Positions 1-29,392 of a stretch of DNA of 64,000 nt are shown piece by piece (within the stretch, counting starts at the first letter, position 1; each line of letters begins with the position of its first letter). The notes beneath the pieces were generated by a model. It was given only the letters and a program-made list of their open reading frames with translations, searched no databases and was not told the origin of the DNA. Source of the stretch: Castor canadensis (taxonomy: Eukaryota > Chordata > Mammalia > Rodentia > Castoridae); the NCBI RefSeq assembly GCF_047511655.1, contig NC_133391.1:127938906-128002905 (forward strand). Reading direction: 5' to 3'. A program made the position numbers and the translations under genes.

Positions 1-17896
<17,896 letters not shown>

Positions 17897-18299
17897 ATAT
17901 CGGCCTGTGTCTCTATTGATGCTGCTTTTAAAACAGCATTGTTTTGTGGAATTTTTTTAACTGTTTAGTTTATTCCTGACAAGTAAATTATCCCTGAGTT
18001 TTGGTGATACTCCCACAATGTTTTAAGATGAAATTAATATTTTTATAAAATATTCTAAAATAGGCTTCTATATAGTGTATTTAATCAAAACTTGTCTTAT
18101 TGATCTTAGTTGCTATGGCCAGGGGCAACCCCGTTGCTACAGTACTCGAAGAGGAGTCATTGTTCTTGCCTGGGGCTTCAGACCACATAAACCTAAAGGA
18201 TGCAGTCTCAGGATCAGCAAGTGGAGGTTCTCAGCCTGACTCTCCCACCGGCTGAGTATCAGCCTGCCCATTGCCACTTTCAAGGATTCTTTCACTGTT

Positions 18300-18440
18300 C
18301 TTCTGTAGGCAGAGACAGGAGGATCAAGAGTTTGAAACCAACCCAGACTTAGTTAGTGTATCCTTATCTCAAAAACAAAATACAAACAAAAGGATGCTGG
18401 AGGCTCTGGATTCAATTCCCAAAAGGTTCAGTCCACCCTC
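18300..18440 (+). repeat. B1-ID SINE, degraded
   Basis: GGCAGAGACAGGAGGATCAA, then CTCAAAAACAAAATACAAAC, then GGATTCAATTCCCAAAAGG. Truncated at the 5' side and in the ID unit. Confidence 0.7.
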
Positions 18441-18498
18441 CCCCCCCAAAAAAACAAAAAGATTTATTTTTTTACTAAAGGTAGTTGGAAAGGAAGCC

Positions 18499-18690
18499 GA
18501 GCGTGGTAGTGTCGGCTTGTAATCCCAGCACTCAGAAGGCTAAGGCCAGAGGATCTTGAGTTTGGGGCCAGCCTGGGCTACCTAATTAGACCATGTCTCC
18601 AAAAAAAAACCAAGGACTAGGGATGACAGAGCACTTAGCATGTAGCAGGCCCTGGGTTAAATCCCCAGCACCACCAAATAAATAAATATA
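18499..18690 (+). repeat. B1-ID dimeric SINE with AATAAA-containing tail
   Basis: B1 unit CGAGCGTGGTAGTGTCGGCT...GACCATGTCTCC, A-rich linker, ID-like unit GGACTAGGGATGACAGAGCA...CCCCAGCACCACC, tail AAATAAATAAATA. See the note on ERCC8 polyadenylation. Confidence 0.9.
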
Positions 18691-19067
18691 TACAGTTGAA
18701 ATGCTTATATCAAAAACTATATATTTCTTTGTATTCATATATTCACATTTTGCAATAATTTCAATTAGTCTTACGTTAAGCAGTTTTGGACTCAATGTCT
18801 CCTACAACTCAAGCTACAACACCGGAGGCTTCTGGGAAAACCCCTTGTTTGCCTCACTTTAATGTCAAAAGCAGTTTGTACTCATGGCTAAATTCCCTTT
18901 CTATGAAACTCTTCAAGATATGACCAAGCTCTGCTTCATTCGGCAGAATGAACAAAAATGTCCCAGCAGGGAATCTGACTTACACATGGAATATCATATA
19001 ACATTTCTTATTTTCTTGTGACCTCTTCTTGTGTCAACCCATGAATATTATAAAGCTAGTCTTTGTG

Positions 19068-19148
19068 GGTGTGTGTTGCTAGGAATCAAACCCAGGGCCA
19101 TGCACATGCTAGGTAAGTCCTCTACCACTGAACTACATCCCCATCCTC
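19068..19148 (-). repeat. ID-like SINE (minus strand)
   Basis: Complement of the ID core: GGAATCAAACCCAGGGCCAT...CTCTACCACTGAACTACATC. Confidence 0.85.
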
Positions 19149-19440
19149 TGTGAAGCTAATTTTCCATTCCTTTTCTTCTTGATTCTTACCAGCATGCTAG
19201 TACAAGATGAGTTTGTGAACTTGAATACTAAGTACACAGTTTTTAAATTTTTAACTCTTAGGACTCATATCAGATCTTTCTGGCCCAATGTTTTCCATGC
19301 ATTAATTTTTGAGTTGGTTTTCTTAAGTCCAGACCATTATACTGTTAACTTCTCCCCCCTCAGTGAGTATGCGTTCAACTTTTTCTTTAATTTTAAAAAA
19401 ATTAAGTCTTCTAAACTGTTGCTTCTTTCTAGTTATCTCA

Positions 19441-19960
19441 TTGTAAATATTATTTACTCATTGTAAATAATTCAAGTAAAAAAAATTTTTTTAACGTAAT
19501 GATCACCTGGAGTCAACATTCTAAGGTAACCATTATTAAATTTGATGACCATTCTCCGTGCATCTCTTTACGGCACATGTAATTGTACATAGGTGGGATG
19601 TTTGGTATGCTGTTGCTACTACAGAAACCCTCTCCTCACATTAGCCTCACGCCCCATTCCGTACTCCTCTGCTACAATCCAAGTTGTTAACCTAGTATGC
19701 GTTGTTTCATTTTACAACCCTATGCAGACCTATATAGACACATATGGGATATATTTGTTTTGCAAAAGTGGGATATACATAGTTCTGTCTTGATTTTGTT
19801 TAGATACAGCTCATGAATCCCTCTGTGGACTCACAAATCCACATCCCTCATAAATCATTTTTATAATGTAGTCATTCTTTTTACCAACTACTTAATACCC
19901 CATCTTGGGTTTGGACCACAATGTTTTTCAAGCATTTCCCTGACTAGAGCCACATGTACA
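19441..19960 (+). repeat. Probable ancient L1-type or unclassified LINE remnant
   Basis: TTGTAAATAATTCAAGTAAA followed by GGTAACCATTATTAAATTTG and later TTTTGCAAAAGTGGGATATA resembles 3' ends of old mammalian L1 families. Its first ~97 bases recur at 20,230-20,332. Confidence 0.4.
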
Positions 19961-20229
19961 GTATAGATTATGAAGTGCACTATATTTTCCTTAGGTGGTG
20001 TATTTGAATGGAGTAACTTATTTATTGAATATCATCATTCCATCTTCCAGATTTTTTTTCTGGGTATAGGATTTTTGCTAGGCATATGATTCATAGTCCT
20101 TTTCTTTCTTCAGTCCATAAATATTGTATCTATAAATAATTCTTTGAATTTCTGGTATTGCACACAAGAATTCCAATGTCAGTTTCATGTTTTTGCCCCT
20201 TGTAGGAAATTCATCTTTATAGGTGGAGC

Positions 20230-20332
20230 TTGTAAATAATTCAAATAACATAAAAACATTTAAAAAAAAAGTAACGGTCACCTGGAGTCAACATTCTAAG
20301 ATAACCATCATTAAATTTGGTGACCATTCTCC
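20230..20332 (+). repeat. Second copy of the 19,461-19,557 segment
   Basis: Same orientation, about 770 bases downstream. Shares TTGTAAATAATTCAA and CACCTGGAGTCAACATTCTA, with scattered differences and a small internal length difference. Confidence 0.85.
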
Positions 20333-20361
20333 TTATCATTACAGTTTTTTAATTTTGTCAA

Positions 20362-20398
20362 AATCTCTCTCTCTCTTTTTTTCTCTCTCTCTTTCCCA
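20362..20398. repeat. (TC)n microsatellite
   Basis: CTCTCTCTCTCTTTTTTTCTCTCTCTCTTTCCC. Confidence 0.9.
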
Positions 20399-20399
20399 C

Positions 20400-23055
20400 C
20401 ACCGTCCTTCTTAGACTTGTGAGCTCTTTGAAGCTTCAAATCTTTTCCTGGCTTAAGGACATTTTCTTCTATATCATCTATTGCTTTTCTTTGTAGTTGT
20501 CGTTCTCCTCCTCTTCTTTCCCCTACCTCCCCTGTTCCTCCACCTTCTTTCTAATAATTGCACGTAAAGTCTATTTTGATTTCTCAATCTTTTCTTTCCT
20601 TCCTGCCTTTTTTGTTGCTATTCTTATACTAGTGCCAAATATGTATTAGGTGTTCAATAAGTACTTGTTTCTGTTCTCTTTAATTATTTAATTTTCTTCT
20701 CCACCCTAAACCTTTGTTTTTGGATATCTTAAAAACACTTTCAGAAATATATCAGAGAAATATGGGAGTTCTGTAGAAGCTTCTTGAAATTTTAAAATGT
20801 TTATTCAATTGATGTTTGTCTAGCCTTACAGTGGCTATCAAAGAACCTATTATGAAGGCAGTGATCACCTAAAACTTCTCTCCAGTGGCATGTATTGTTT
20901 ATATACTTTCCCTCCACTCTATCTTGGCTAACAGTGTGTGTCTTTTAGTCTTGTAAGGTGCTTGTATGCTGCTATGTTTCAAAGAACACTTAAACCTGTT
21001 GTATACTGCAACTTGATCCTAGTTTTAACTAAAGTCATCTGTGATACACCTATGAAATACTTCATTTTTTTAAATGTACAGAAACAGTACATGTACATGT
21101 TTTATTGACATAGCCCTAAACCTGTGTTAACCTGCAAGGCTAAAAGTAGCATCACAGATAGGCTTATCCTTTCATACTTGCTACCAAGCCTTCACTTTAG
21201 AATTGATTATGGACACACCTTAGTAGAGAAAAAAGTTTTCCCTGCAGGTGAAACATTCTTTTTGTATAGTTTATACTAAAAAGCTCTATTTAAACTAGAC
21301 TTAAAAAAAAACTTTGAAGAAAACTCTGTAGACAAACCCTTAAATTATACTGATTGTAAGATGAAAATAACTTCAAAATGATGACTATTCCATAAGGAAC
21401 ATGTAGGTATGTAGAGCCCATTGTTAGTGAGGCACCAGAAACCTTTGACTATTATTTTAAATCTGAATGAGAATGAAGCAGTGATAGAAAAAGTTTGCAT
21501 CAACAAAGGAATCCCAGTTATCTGTGATTTTATCACAGAAAAATCACTCGTAAAATGGAGCAATTGCATATTAAAATAAGTGTTGCATAGTTCTCTCTGT
21601 AAAATATTTACTGTCTTAATATAAGAGTGCTTGGTTACTTCTATAAAATGATGTAATTAATGAAGATTAGAAAAGCCAGACACAATTCTGTACATTGTAT
21701 AATCTTAAGTATATACATTTATTTAGGTTTTTTTAGTATTTTTCTATATTCAGACACTAGTAACTGAGCCTGAACTAAAAAACTCTCAAGTTTCATTAAA
21801 ACAGTAAACTAACAATCAGTTAAACCATGCCAGAAATGGCATGGCAAAAGCCTGGCGTACTGGGGATTTTGTCTTCCATAAAGTATGGCAGGGAACGCTA
21901 ATCACAGAACAATCACTTTGCTTTGTGCTATGATGAAGGTTCTAGACATCTGAAGTTTAAATCTAGTGATTGGAATAAAGTTGGTTTTGATTCTGAAAAA
22001 GTATTAGATTCAGGGGACAAAACTAACAAAGGCCTTTTTTTCTTTGCAAAGAATACACAGAGTCCTTCTGTGCTGCCTGCAAACACTGTATTAAACCTCC
22101 TTGGTTACTACAGTTATTTTAGTACAAACTCATTTGTTTTGTTAGTTCTCTCTGCAGTATCCTCAGATACAGGATGCATAGTTCTTTGACTGCCCTCTTT
22201 TTTCCCCCTTTTTAAATTAGATCCCTGAAAATTCAAAACAAGGGGGAAAATAAGACAAACTGTTGTGACCTCTTAGTGCTCTATGTATAAGAATCAGCAA
22301 ATGAATACCTTATGTCCTCTTGTCTCCTCATGAAGGTACAGGGAGATTTTGTACTAGTGAGTGGGCACAGCTCTTCTAGTTTGTGCTCTCCCAAGACTTA
22401 GGGGGGAAAATGGGTGTTACAATCCTAACCTGTGACTAAAGTCACAATTACATCAATGTATAAGACTGAATTCCTAAAGCTTCTATTTTTAATGACTTAT
22501 CTGTGAATTGTTATTGCATAAAGTTTGCAGAACTTCTAGCAAGTAACTAGGCCTGGCTAGTATTGTTGTCTCCTTGACATTGGTGGTCACCTCTTGAAGG
22601 TAACAAATGATTTTAAGTGATTTGCACAAGCCACTTTTGTTCAAATCATCCTTTTGCAGCAAAGGTTAGCAAAATCCCTAAACTAGGGCCTGTTGACACT
22701 TTAGACAAACACCAGCAGGAACAGAATTGCTGAGCCCATGGCTCTGACACTTAACTCTCCAGCTTCACTCCATGCCATAGAATGTTGTCTGAATCTGTGT
22801 ATTTTCTAAATAATGCACTGTTCAAAGTTGTACTAAAATAAGGAAATAACATTCCTAATAGGTCTTTGGGAATTGAGTTAGCAGTTTTTATTATACTGCT
22901 GTAAAGTTTTCATATATACATATATGCAATATGCAAAGTTTTATCAGTTTCACTAAGTACTATGGAAAAGAGTTAATTAAATATAACTCTGATAATCACT
23001 ATGAACTTTGAAGAATGGTAACATTTTTTTTTAATTATAATGGTTTCATAAAGAA
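20400..23055. other. Intergenic stretch with almost no recognisable repeats
   Basis: No SINE, young L1 or LTR was recognised. Open frames are short and without recognisable homology. What it does cannot be read from sequence alone. Confidence 0.5.
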
Positions 23056-23060
23056 AGAAC

Positions 23061-23150
23061 TCATAGCTGGTCAGGGTGGTGCACAGCTATAATCCCAGTA
23101 CTCGGAAGGATCACAATTTCAAGGACATGCTGGTACACTGCCTCAAGGGA
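23061..23150 (+). repeat. B1-like SINE, partial
   Basis: GCTGGTCAGGGTGGTGCACA, CTATAATCCCAGTACTCGGA, then CACAATTTCAAGGACATGC; ends in the purine run. Confidence 0.8.
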
Positions 23151-23311
23151 AGGAAGGAAGGAGAGGAGGGAAAAAGAAGAAAGGGAAAAAGAAAAGAGAG
23201 GGAGGGAAAGGAAGGAGGAAAGGAAAAAGGGGAGAGGAAAGGAGGAAGAAAGAAGAAAAGGGGAAAGGAGGGAGGAGGAAAGAAGAACAGAAAGGAAGAA
23301 AGAGAAAAAGA
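23145..23311. repeat. Polypurine tract (GGAA/GAAA-rich)
   Basis: Bases 23,145-23,287 are an unbroken run of 143 purines. One C at 23,288 is followed by 23 more purines. It probably expanded from the A-rich tail of the adjoining B1. Confidence 0.97.
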
Positions 23312-23481
23312 CGGAAATCAGAAGTCCTGAGGCTACCTAGTAAAGTTTTATTTTGATACTTTTTGTTTTATCTTCATTAGTTTAAAAAAATGAAGTTAAC
23401 AGAGAACTGGAATAGAAACTTACTGAAGTTCACTCCTGCTCTAAAATCACTCACTGTGAGATTTAAAAAGCATTTTTAAGG

Positions 23482-23570
23482 GACTGGGCAAGTGCCTCGA
23501 TTGGTAGAGCACCTGCCTAGCAAATGGGAGGCCCTGAGTTCAAACTCCAGTCCCACCAAAAAAAAAAAAG
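23482..23570 (+). repeat. ID-like SINE
   Basis: GGACTGGGCAAGTGCCTCGA, TTGGTAGAGCACCTGCC, GAGTTCAAACTCCAGTCCCA and an A tail. Confidence 0.92.
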
Positions 23571-23916
23571 GCATTTTAAAAATGACATTCACTGTGTGAA
23601 ATGTTTGTATTCACAACTAATTGAAGTTCACTTAAGGTAAGGGTAGAGTGTCATACAAGTTTGATGAATTTCCTTGTGCTGAATGAACTGATACTGAAAT
23701 TCTAATCAAATGAACATGCAGTTTTGCCTAAAAGTTTCCATCTTTGGTGACCACGAATTAGCTGTTTGATTTTCCAAGTTTAACTCCTGAGCTCATTTCT
23801 TCCTTTGAAGAAGAGGAATAAATACATCTTTAAAAGTTGTAAAAAAAAAAAGTGAAGTAAAGTTTTGATAAAAAAGAATCACTCAACTAGTAGACCTCTT
23901 ATTTAAAATCTCAAGA

Positions 23917-24240
23917 TGCTGTGCATGGTGGTCCACACCTATAATCTCAACTACTTTAGAGGGGAGGTGGAGATTGGAGGATTGCTGTTCGAAGCTTAGC
24001 CCCAGCAAAAAATTAAGACAACCCCATCTTAATAACTACCCAGGTGTGGTGCCTATAATCCCACCTATGCAAGAGGCACAGGTAAAGGTTCATAGTCCAA
24101 GGCTGGCCCTGGGCAAAAAGTATGAGACCCTATCCAAAACATAACTGAAGTGAAAAAAGGTTGGCGGGTAGCTCAGGTAAGCAACACAAAACCTGGAATT
24201 CAAACCCCAGTACTGCAAGTACATAAGTAAATAAAAAGAT
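23917..24240 (+). repeat. B1-B1-ID composite SINE
   Basis: Two B1-like units (GCATGGTGGTCCACACCTAT..., then CAGGTGTGGTGCCTATAATC...GACCCTATCC) and an ID-like unit (GGTTGGCGGGTAGCTCAGG...GGAATTCAAACCCCAG). ATCTCAAGA occurs at both edges. Confidence 0.85.
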
Positions 24241-24424
24241 CTCAAGAATATTGGACTGTGAGCTCTTGTCAAAATTCACTGAAATTTCACCAGAATTTAT
24301 TATCTGCTTAATTACTGTCTTTGTCTCCCTTCTGGTCAGTATGCTCTGTGAGGGCAAAAATTTCCTCTATTTTGTATTCCAAGCACCTAGAATATTGCTT
24401 GGCAAATAGTTGATGCCAAATATA

Positions 24425-24535
24425 TCCACACTTACATGACACATACATGCACATCACATATACACAATTGCACATATGTACACATGTACATGCGCACATA
24501 CATACACATGTCCATACATACACATACACAGAAAC
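24425..24535. repeat. Imperfect CACATA/TG-rich microsatellite
   Basis: Alternating purine-pyrimidine sequence (ACATAC, GTACAC, CATGCGCACA), an old (AC)n-type repeat that could favour Z-DNA. Confidence 0.85.
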
Positions 24536-25290
24536 ATTTTGTGGTATACATTGAGTTAATCAGTGACCAACACCATTACCAAGCCCTTAATCGTGTAGCA
24601 ATAACTTTACTCACAGTTTGTAAATGAAATTTTCTTGATTGTTACTTATGTAATTTACCGTGTATGAAACTGTGTTCTTAAATATTAGTTGGTAATCTTG
24701 GTATTGCATTAACCTAATAGTCTTCTCATGAAATGGCAGAGGGGCATTACTCAAAGTTGCTATTAGCCTGTACACCCAACATAGATCCTCCTTAATCTTT
24801 CTAGCGGACTGTGTGGGACTTTGTTTCCTACAGACAGGTTGTGCTGGAGGACTTAACCTTGTGAGCCTCAATAGTTAAACAAAAGTAAGGGAGCTTTATG
24901 AAACGTTGAGTGCGGATTTCTTTATGGGATGTTCCCTAGTTCTTGCCCACTCCCACCTGGAAATATGGTTGTATTAAACTTCTCCCTTGTGTTTGATTCT
25001 AAAGCTTGGGGTTTTCTTTTGTTTCCCCCCGTTATGAAAAATGGCAAGTATTTCTGGAAATTTTACTTATTTCAGGTCATTGATTATTTTTGTACCCAGA
25101 AAGAATGTAAGAAAAGTAATAAGAGGATTCATAATCTTAAATGCTCACAAAGCATACAAAAAAGTAAATGAATGGAGTAGGGTTAGTAAGAGTCATATAA
25201 ACACTCATTTTTTATTAAAATTAGAAGGCTAACTGATCTAAGTCTGTTCATAGTTACAACTTTTGGAATCAATTTTTTTTTTTTGAAATT

Positions 25291-25624
25291 TGTTATAGTT
25301 TGGATCTAGGATGTCCTGCCTGCCGAAGGCCCGTGAGTTACTTGGTCCTCAGGTTAGCACTATCAGGAGGCGGCAGAACACTTAGAGGTGGGGCTCAGTT
25401 TGGAGAACATTAGATCATTTGGGAAGCACTCTTGAAGGTAATGTTGGCACATTAGCCCCTTCTTCACTTTCCTTCCTTGCTGCCATGAGGTGAGTGGTCT
25501 CCTCCACCAAGTTCCCTGCCGTGATATACATGGACTGAAATCTCTGAAACTGAGCCAGAATAAACTTATTTTTATAAAATTGATTTTCTCAAGTGTTTTG
25601 TCAGAGTGACAGAACACTAACACA
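25291..25624 (+). mobile_element. MaLR-type solo LTR (ORR1/MST-like)
   Basis: Begins TGTTATAGTTTGGATCTAGG and ends GACAGAACACTAACACA (TG...CA), with CCATGAGGTGAG and CCAGAATAAACTTATTTTTA (poly(A) region) between, as in MaLR LTRs of rodents. Solo LTR without internal sequence or coding capacity. Flanking 5-bp duplication not clear. Confidence 0.75.
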
Positions 25625-26348
25625 ATTCAGTTTTTAGCTCCACAAGAGGTAATCATCATTTAAATTTCTGGAAAATGACTTCTGAGAATGAAAGTAGGCC
25701 AGTCTTTCTTAAATTTCCCAAAGGCACAATTGGCTAGAAACTTGTTGTGAACCCACTTGCAGAGAAGTAGTGTGTCTATAATGGCAGCCCTTTAAATGCC
25801 CAATTTTGACTAAATCTTCACCAATGAGTTCTGTAGACACTTGTTTTGGGTAACACAAACCAATACCTTAGGATCTTCCAAAAAAAATCTCTTCAGTCTC
25901 ACATCACATCTGTTGTGCATACAATTCAATCAAAGAAAACATTGACAAGTCTCCTGTGGTTCAAAGCATGGTAGCATATCCATTTTGTAGTATGAATCAC
26001 CACATTCATGACAATCCCTGTTTGCAACTGAATGTGACTCCTATTGAATTATGAAACAAACATATGTTGAATGACTTGTATAAATGGCCACCATAGATTG
26101 ATATTTTATAAAACAAACACAGTGTTAGCACTGACTTACTGCAGCACCTCCTACATTCCTGTTTACAAGGACTTCACTCAACACATAAAAATAATTTGTC
26201 TAATGTTTCCATCCCTGGGACAATGTTCAAGAGTTATTCAAACACTTAAAACCTTGTGGATACCACAAATGACTGTAATTGATTGCTATAGTATTATAGT
26301 ATTTATGTCTTCTATATTTACTCTCATTGGTTGAAAAAAACAAATAAC

Positions 26349-27040
26349 TTCTTTATTTGTATTAACATATGTACTGGGGGTACATTGTGACATTTATAAA
26401 AATGCCTACAATATATCTTAGATTCCCCCCTCCATCGTTCTCCTTTATTCACCCTCCTCCCTTCTTGGAACAGTTTCAGCAGGTCTCATTTTTCCATTTT
26501 CATACATAAGTACAAAATATGTCCACCACATTTACCCTCCTTTACCCTTTCCTTATGTCCTCCCCGCTCCCTCTTGTACCAACCCCCAGACAGAAACTGT
26601 TTTACCTTCCTGTCCTTCATTTTTGAAAAAAGACATTTTTATATACATATATTTTATATCTCAAATTGGTTCATTTCCTACATTTTTCTCCTCTCTACTT
26701 TAGTCCTCTTCTTATGGTGAGCTCAACAGATTTAAAATTCTGTATTTATTCTTTTATAGAAAGTACCTCAGCCATATGCACCTTCTTTACACATCCTTCT
26801 TTTACCCTCCCACTCCCGTTAGTGCCTTCCCCTTAGCATAACCTGTTTTTATTCTTGTCCTTCATTGCTTAGGTCTATCTGTTAGTCAGTGGAATTTTTG
26901 CCTGTACATGCATTGTGCTTAAGTCAAAGTACCTCCTCTCCACTGTACTTTCTCACCCTTTTCCCTATCATGTGTAGTTTAATTGTTTTCAGTATGTTTT
27001 GTTATGTCTTGTTCCTACATAGATGTAATGGATTTCAGTG
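26349..27040 (-). mobile_element. Older L1 3' end (minus strand)
   Basis: C/T-rich complement of a G-rich L1 3' UTR, with stretches such as CCCCCCTCCATCGTTCTCC. Near-identical flanks AACAAATAAC (26,339-26,348) and AACAAATGAC (27,041-27,050) suggest the insertion ends. Confidence 0.55.
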
Positions 27041-27353
27041 AACAAATGACATAAATAGTACATAGTGTAATAACATATAGTGCATGGTAGCAAATTCTAA
27101 ACAGTGATGAAAGCTAGATAAAGTTTTAAAGTGTAAATACTTTTATGCTCTCCTAATTGCTCATTCCAATTATATTTAAATTAAATCATTATAATACAGC
27201 TTCTCTTGATGGCATATTACTTAATTATTTGATAGTTTCCTTATAGTTCTATATGCAAAGCACTTTATCATGAAATAAATTTTTAATTAAAATTACATTA
27301 GATCTGGCCCTTCAGGACTTGTGTTATCAAGATAAATTGATTGAATACACTTT

Positions 27354-27413
27354 CAGAAAACATTTTACAGAAACAATTATTTCTGTAAACAATTGTTTAC
27401 AGAAAACATTTTA
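27354..27413. repeat. 26-bp perfect palindrome within a 14-bp direct repeat
   Basis: Bases 27,380-27,405 are self-complementary with no spacer (half-site TTTCTGTAAACAA). CAGAAAACATTTTA occurs at 27,354-27,367 and 27,400-27,413. The palindrome contains GTAAACA and its mirror TGTTTAC, the forkhead core. Confidence 0.95.
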
Positions 27414-28202
27414 TGACATTTGAAAGTCAAATTAATTAAAGTTTAATCTCATGATCACAATAAGTAGTAATCCTTCAGTTAAAAGCTGCTTTTACTAATG
27501 GCTTTTCAAATGATTGGGGTATGTAGGAAGAAATTACCAGAGTGAATGTTATAATAATGTAAGTGATTCTCTTATCCCTTATCTCGAAGATGCAGATTTG
27601 GCATGCAGCTCAGATAGATGAACAGAAGGATTACCCAAAAGAAAATGACTGGTTTGAAACTTAAAATTTGCATTTCCAATATCTTCCCCACAAAAAAGAT
27701 GAAACCATTAAGCCTGGCAGGTTATAGACACATTGAAGTAATGAAACAAGATGTGAGAATGGTTGGCTGACATTTGATGTACCTATCATATTGCAATTAT
27801 GTTCTGATGATGATATCAAAGCTATCATTATGTTTATGAAATATACATAGGAAGCTATTTTAAAGCATTTAAAGAGCAAGATCCCACAAGCACTTTCCAT
27901 AACTTTCCTGAGTTCACATTTTCATACTCTTTTGTCATCCCCTATGTGTAGGCTCCTATTCCAGGCACCAAGGATGCAAAGAGGATTAGACAATATCTCT
28001 GCCCTTAAGGGTTTATAATTTAGTTGATAAATGTGAGCAAGGGTAAATGTGAGAAGATACAGGTTACAGTAAGATATTTATCAAAGTGTAACTCTCACAA
28101 GTGTATTGGAATCATATAGAATACAGTATAAAGTGAAATTTCTTGGCCAACTCCCCAGACTTAATAAATAGGCTTCTTTGAAAATATATTTCCAGTAGTC
28201 TG

Positions 28203-28322
28203 ATTTTTTTTAAGAGGGGGATCTCACTATATAGCCTAGACTGTCCACAAACTCGCATTCCTCCTTTCTCAACCTCCTCAATGCTGGAATTACAGGCATG
28301 TACCATCACGCCCAGCTCCAGG
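28203..28322 (-). repeat. B1-like SINE (minus strand)
   Basis: GGGGGATCTCACTATATAGC...GCTGGAATTACAGGCATGTA...CACGCCCAGC. Confidence 0.88.
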
Positions 28323-28377
28323 AGCTTGCATTTTAACAACATTCCAATGATTCTGAATCTCAGTAAAATTTGTCACT

Positions 28378-28532
28378 GGACTGTGATCCTCCTATTTGTG
28401 CTTTGCTGAGTAGCTGGGATGACAGGAAGTATCACTGTACCCAACCATTGATTTAGATGGGATGTCATAAACTTTTTGCTTGGCTGGCTCTGAACTATGA
28501 TCCTCCTGATCTCTGCTTCCCAAAATGTTTTT
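28378..28532 (-). repeat. B1-like SINE units (minus strand), partial
   Basis: CTGTGATCCTCCTATTTGTG...GCTGGGATGACAGG...ACCCAACC, then GGCTGGCTCTGAACTATGATCC. Degraded tandem B1. Confidence 0.75.
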
Positions 28533-29392
28533 ATTCACAAAGATTGTCATTATCTCAATAAAAAAATCAGAGCCTCAACAAATTACTAAAAGTAGTGTTT
28601 AGTTAAGAAAAAGAATTTACAATCTTTACATAAAAATTAATAATCTTTTATTTACAGTTAGGAAATATAATAAAAATACATGTACAGCTTCTATTTGCTG
28701 AACAATTTACAATAGCAGCAATAATTTTAAGGTTCCTAGGAATAAGTCTAATATAATATGTGAACATTAGAGCCAGGGAAAATTAAAATGTTTTTAAAAG
28801 ACAGAAGTTTACATAAGTGTTGAGGGCTGGGTCACCTCGATATTGCTAGGATGGCAAATTATCCCCATAGCTTTAAGATAATTCAGTCAATCATATCTTA
28901 TCTTTTCACTGAAAATAGAAGAGAGCTGATTTAAAAAGAAACAGAAGAGTAAAAGACAAAGGAAATCGAAGCAAGAAAAACTGACAGTGATTGGAACCAA
29001 GAGCCTAGACACAGAACCACCTGTGCACTGGAGCTGAAATGCAGTAGGAGAGACCACAGCAATTACATCACAGCACAGGGTTAACTTCCCTAATCATTAC
29101 TCCCAGGAGTTGACAGGGAAAAAAGTTACAACCCAATAGAAAAATAGACAGTAGAAACAATCTACAGAAATGTAAATGTAAGTGACTTTAAAGCATATGA
29201 GATAAATGCTCAAACTCATCTTAAGGTACATGCACATGGAAGCTACTGCAAGATTCTGTATTTCACTTACTAAACTGACAAACATTCAACTTTTGATAAC
29301 ACACTGTTGGTAAGGCTATGGTAGGGGAATGACACTTCAAACACTGTTATGTGCCAAGTTATTAATTGTACTAATTTGGAAATTTGGTTAAG

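Larger units (their letters stand above)
17897..18690 (+). other. ERCC8: Probable ERCC8 3' UTR (end not fixed)
   Basis: AT-rich sequence follows the stop codon. No AATAAA or ATTAAA occurs in the first ~700 bases. The first canonical AATAAA copies are at about 18,678-18,686, inside the A/T tail of a SINE dimer. A transcript end near 18.7 kb would be compatible with a 3' UTR of several hundred bases, but a non-canonical signal nearer the stop is equally possible. The extent is inference. Confidence 0.4.

Noticed and set aside
21923..22189. 88-codon frame in the repeat-poor block
   Set aside because: No recognisable domain or homolog; kept only as part of the repeat-poor-region finding.
23076..23330. 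84-codon Lys/Arg/Glu/Gly-rich frame
   Set aside because: It is simply the translation of the polypurine tract.
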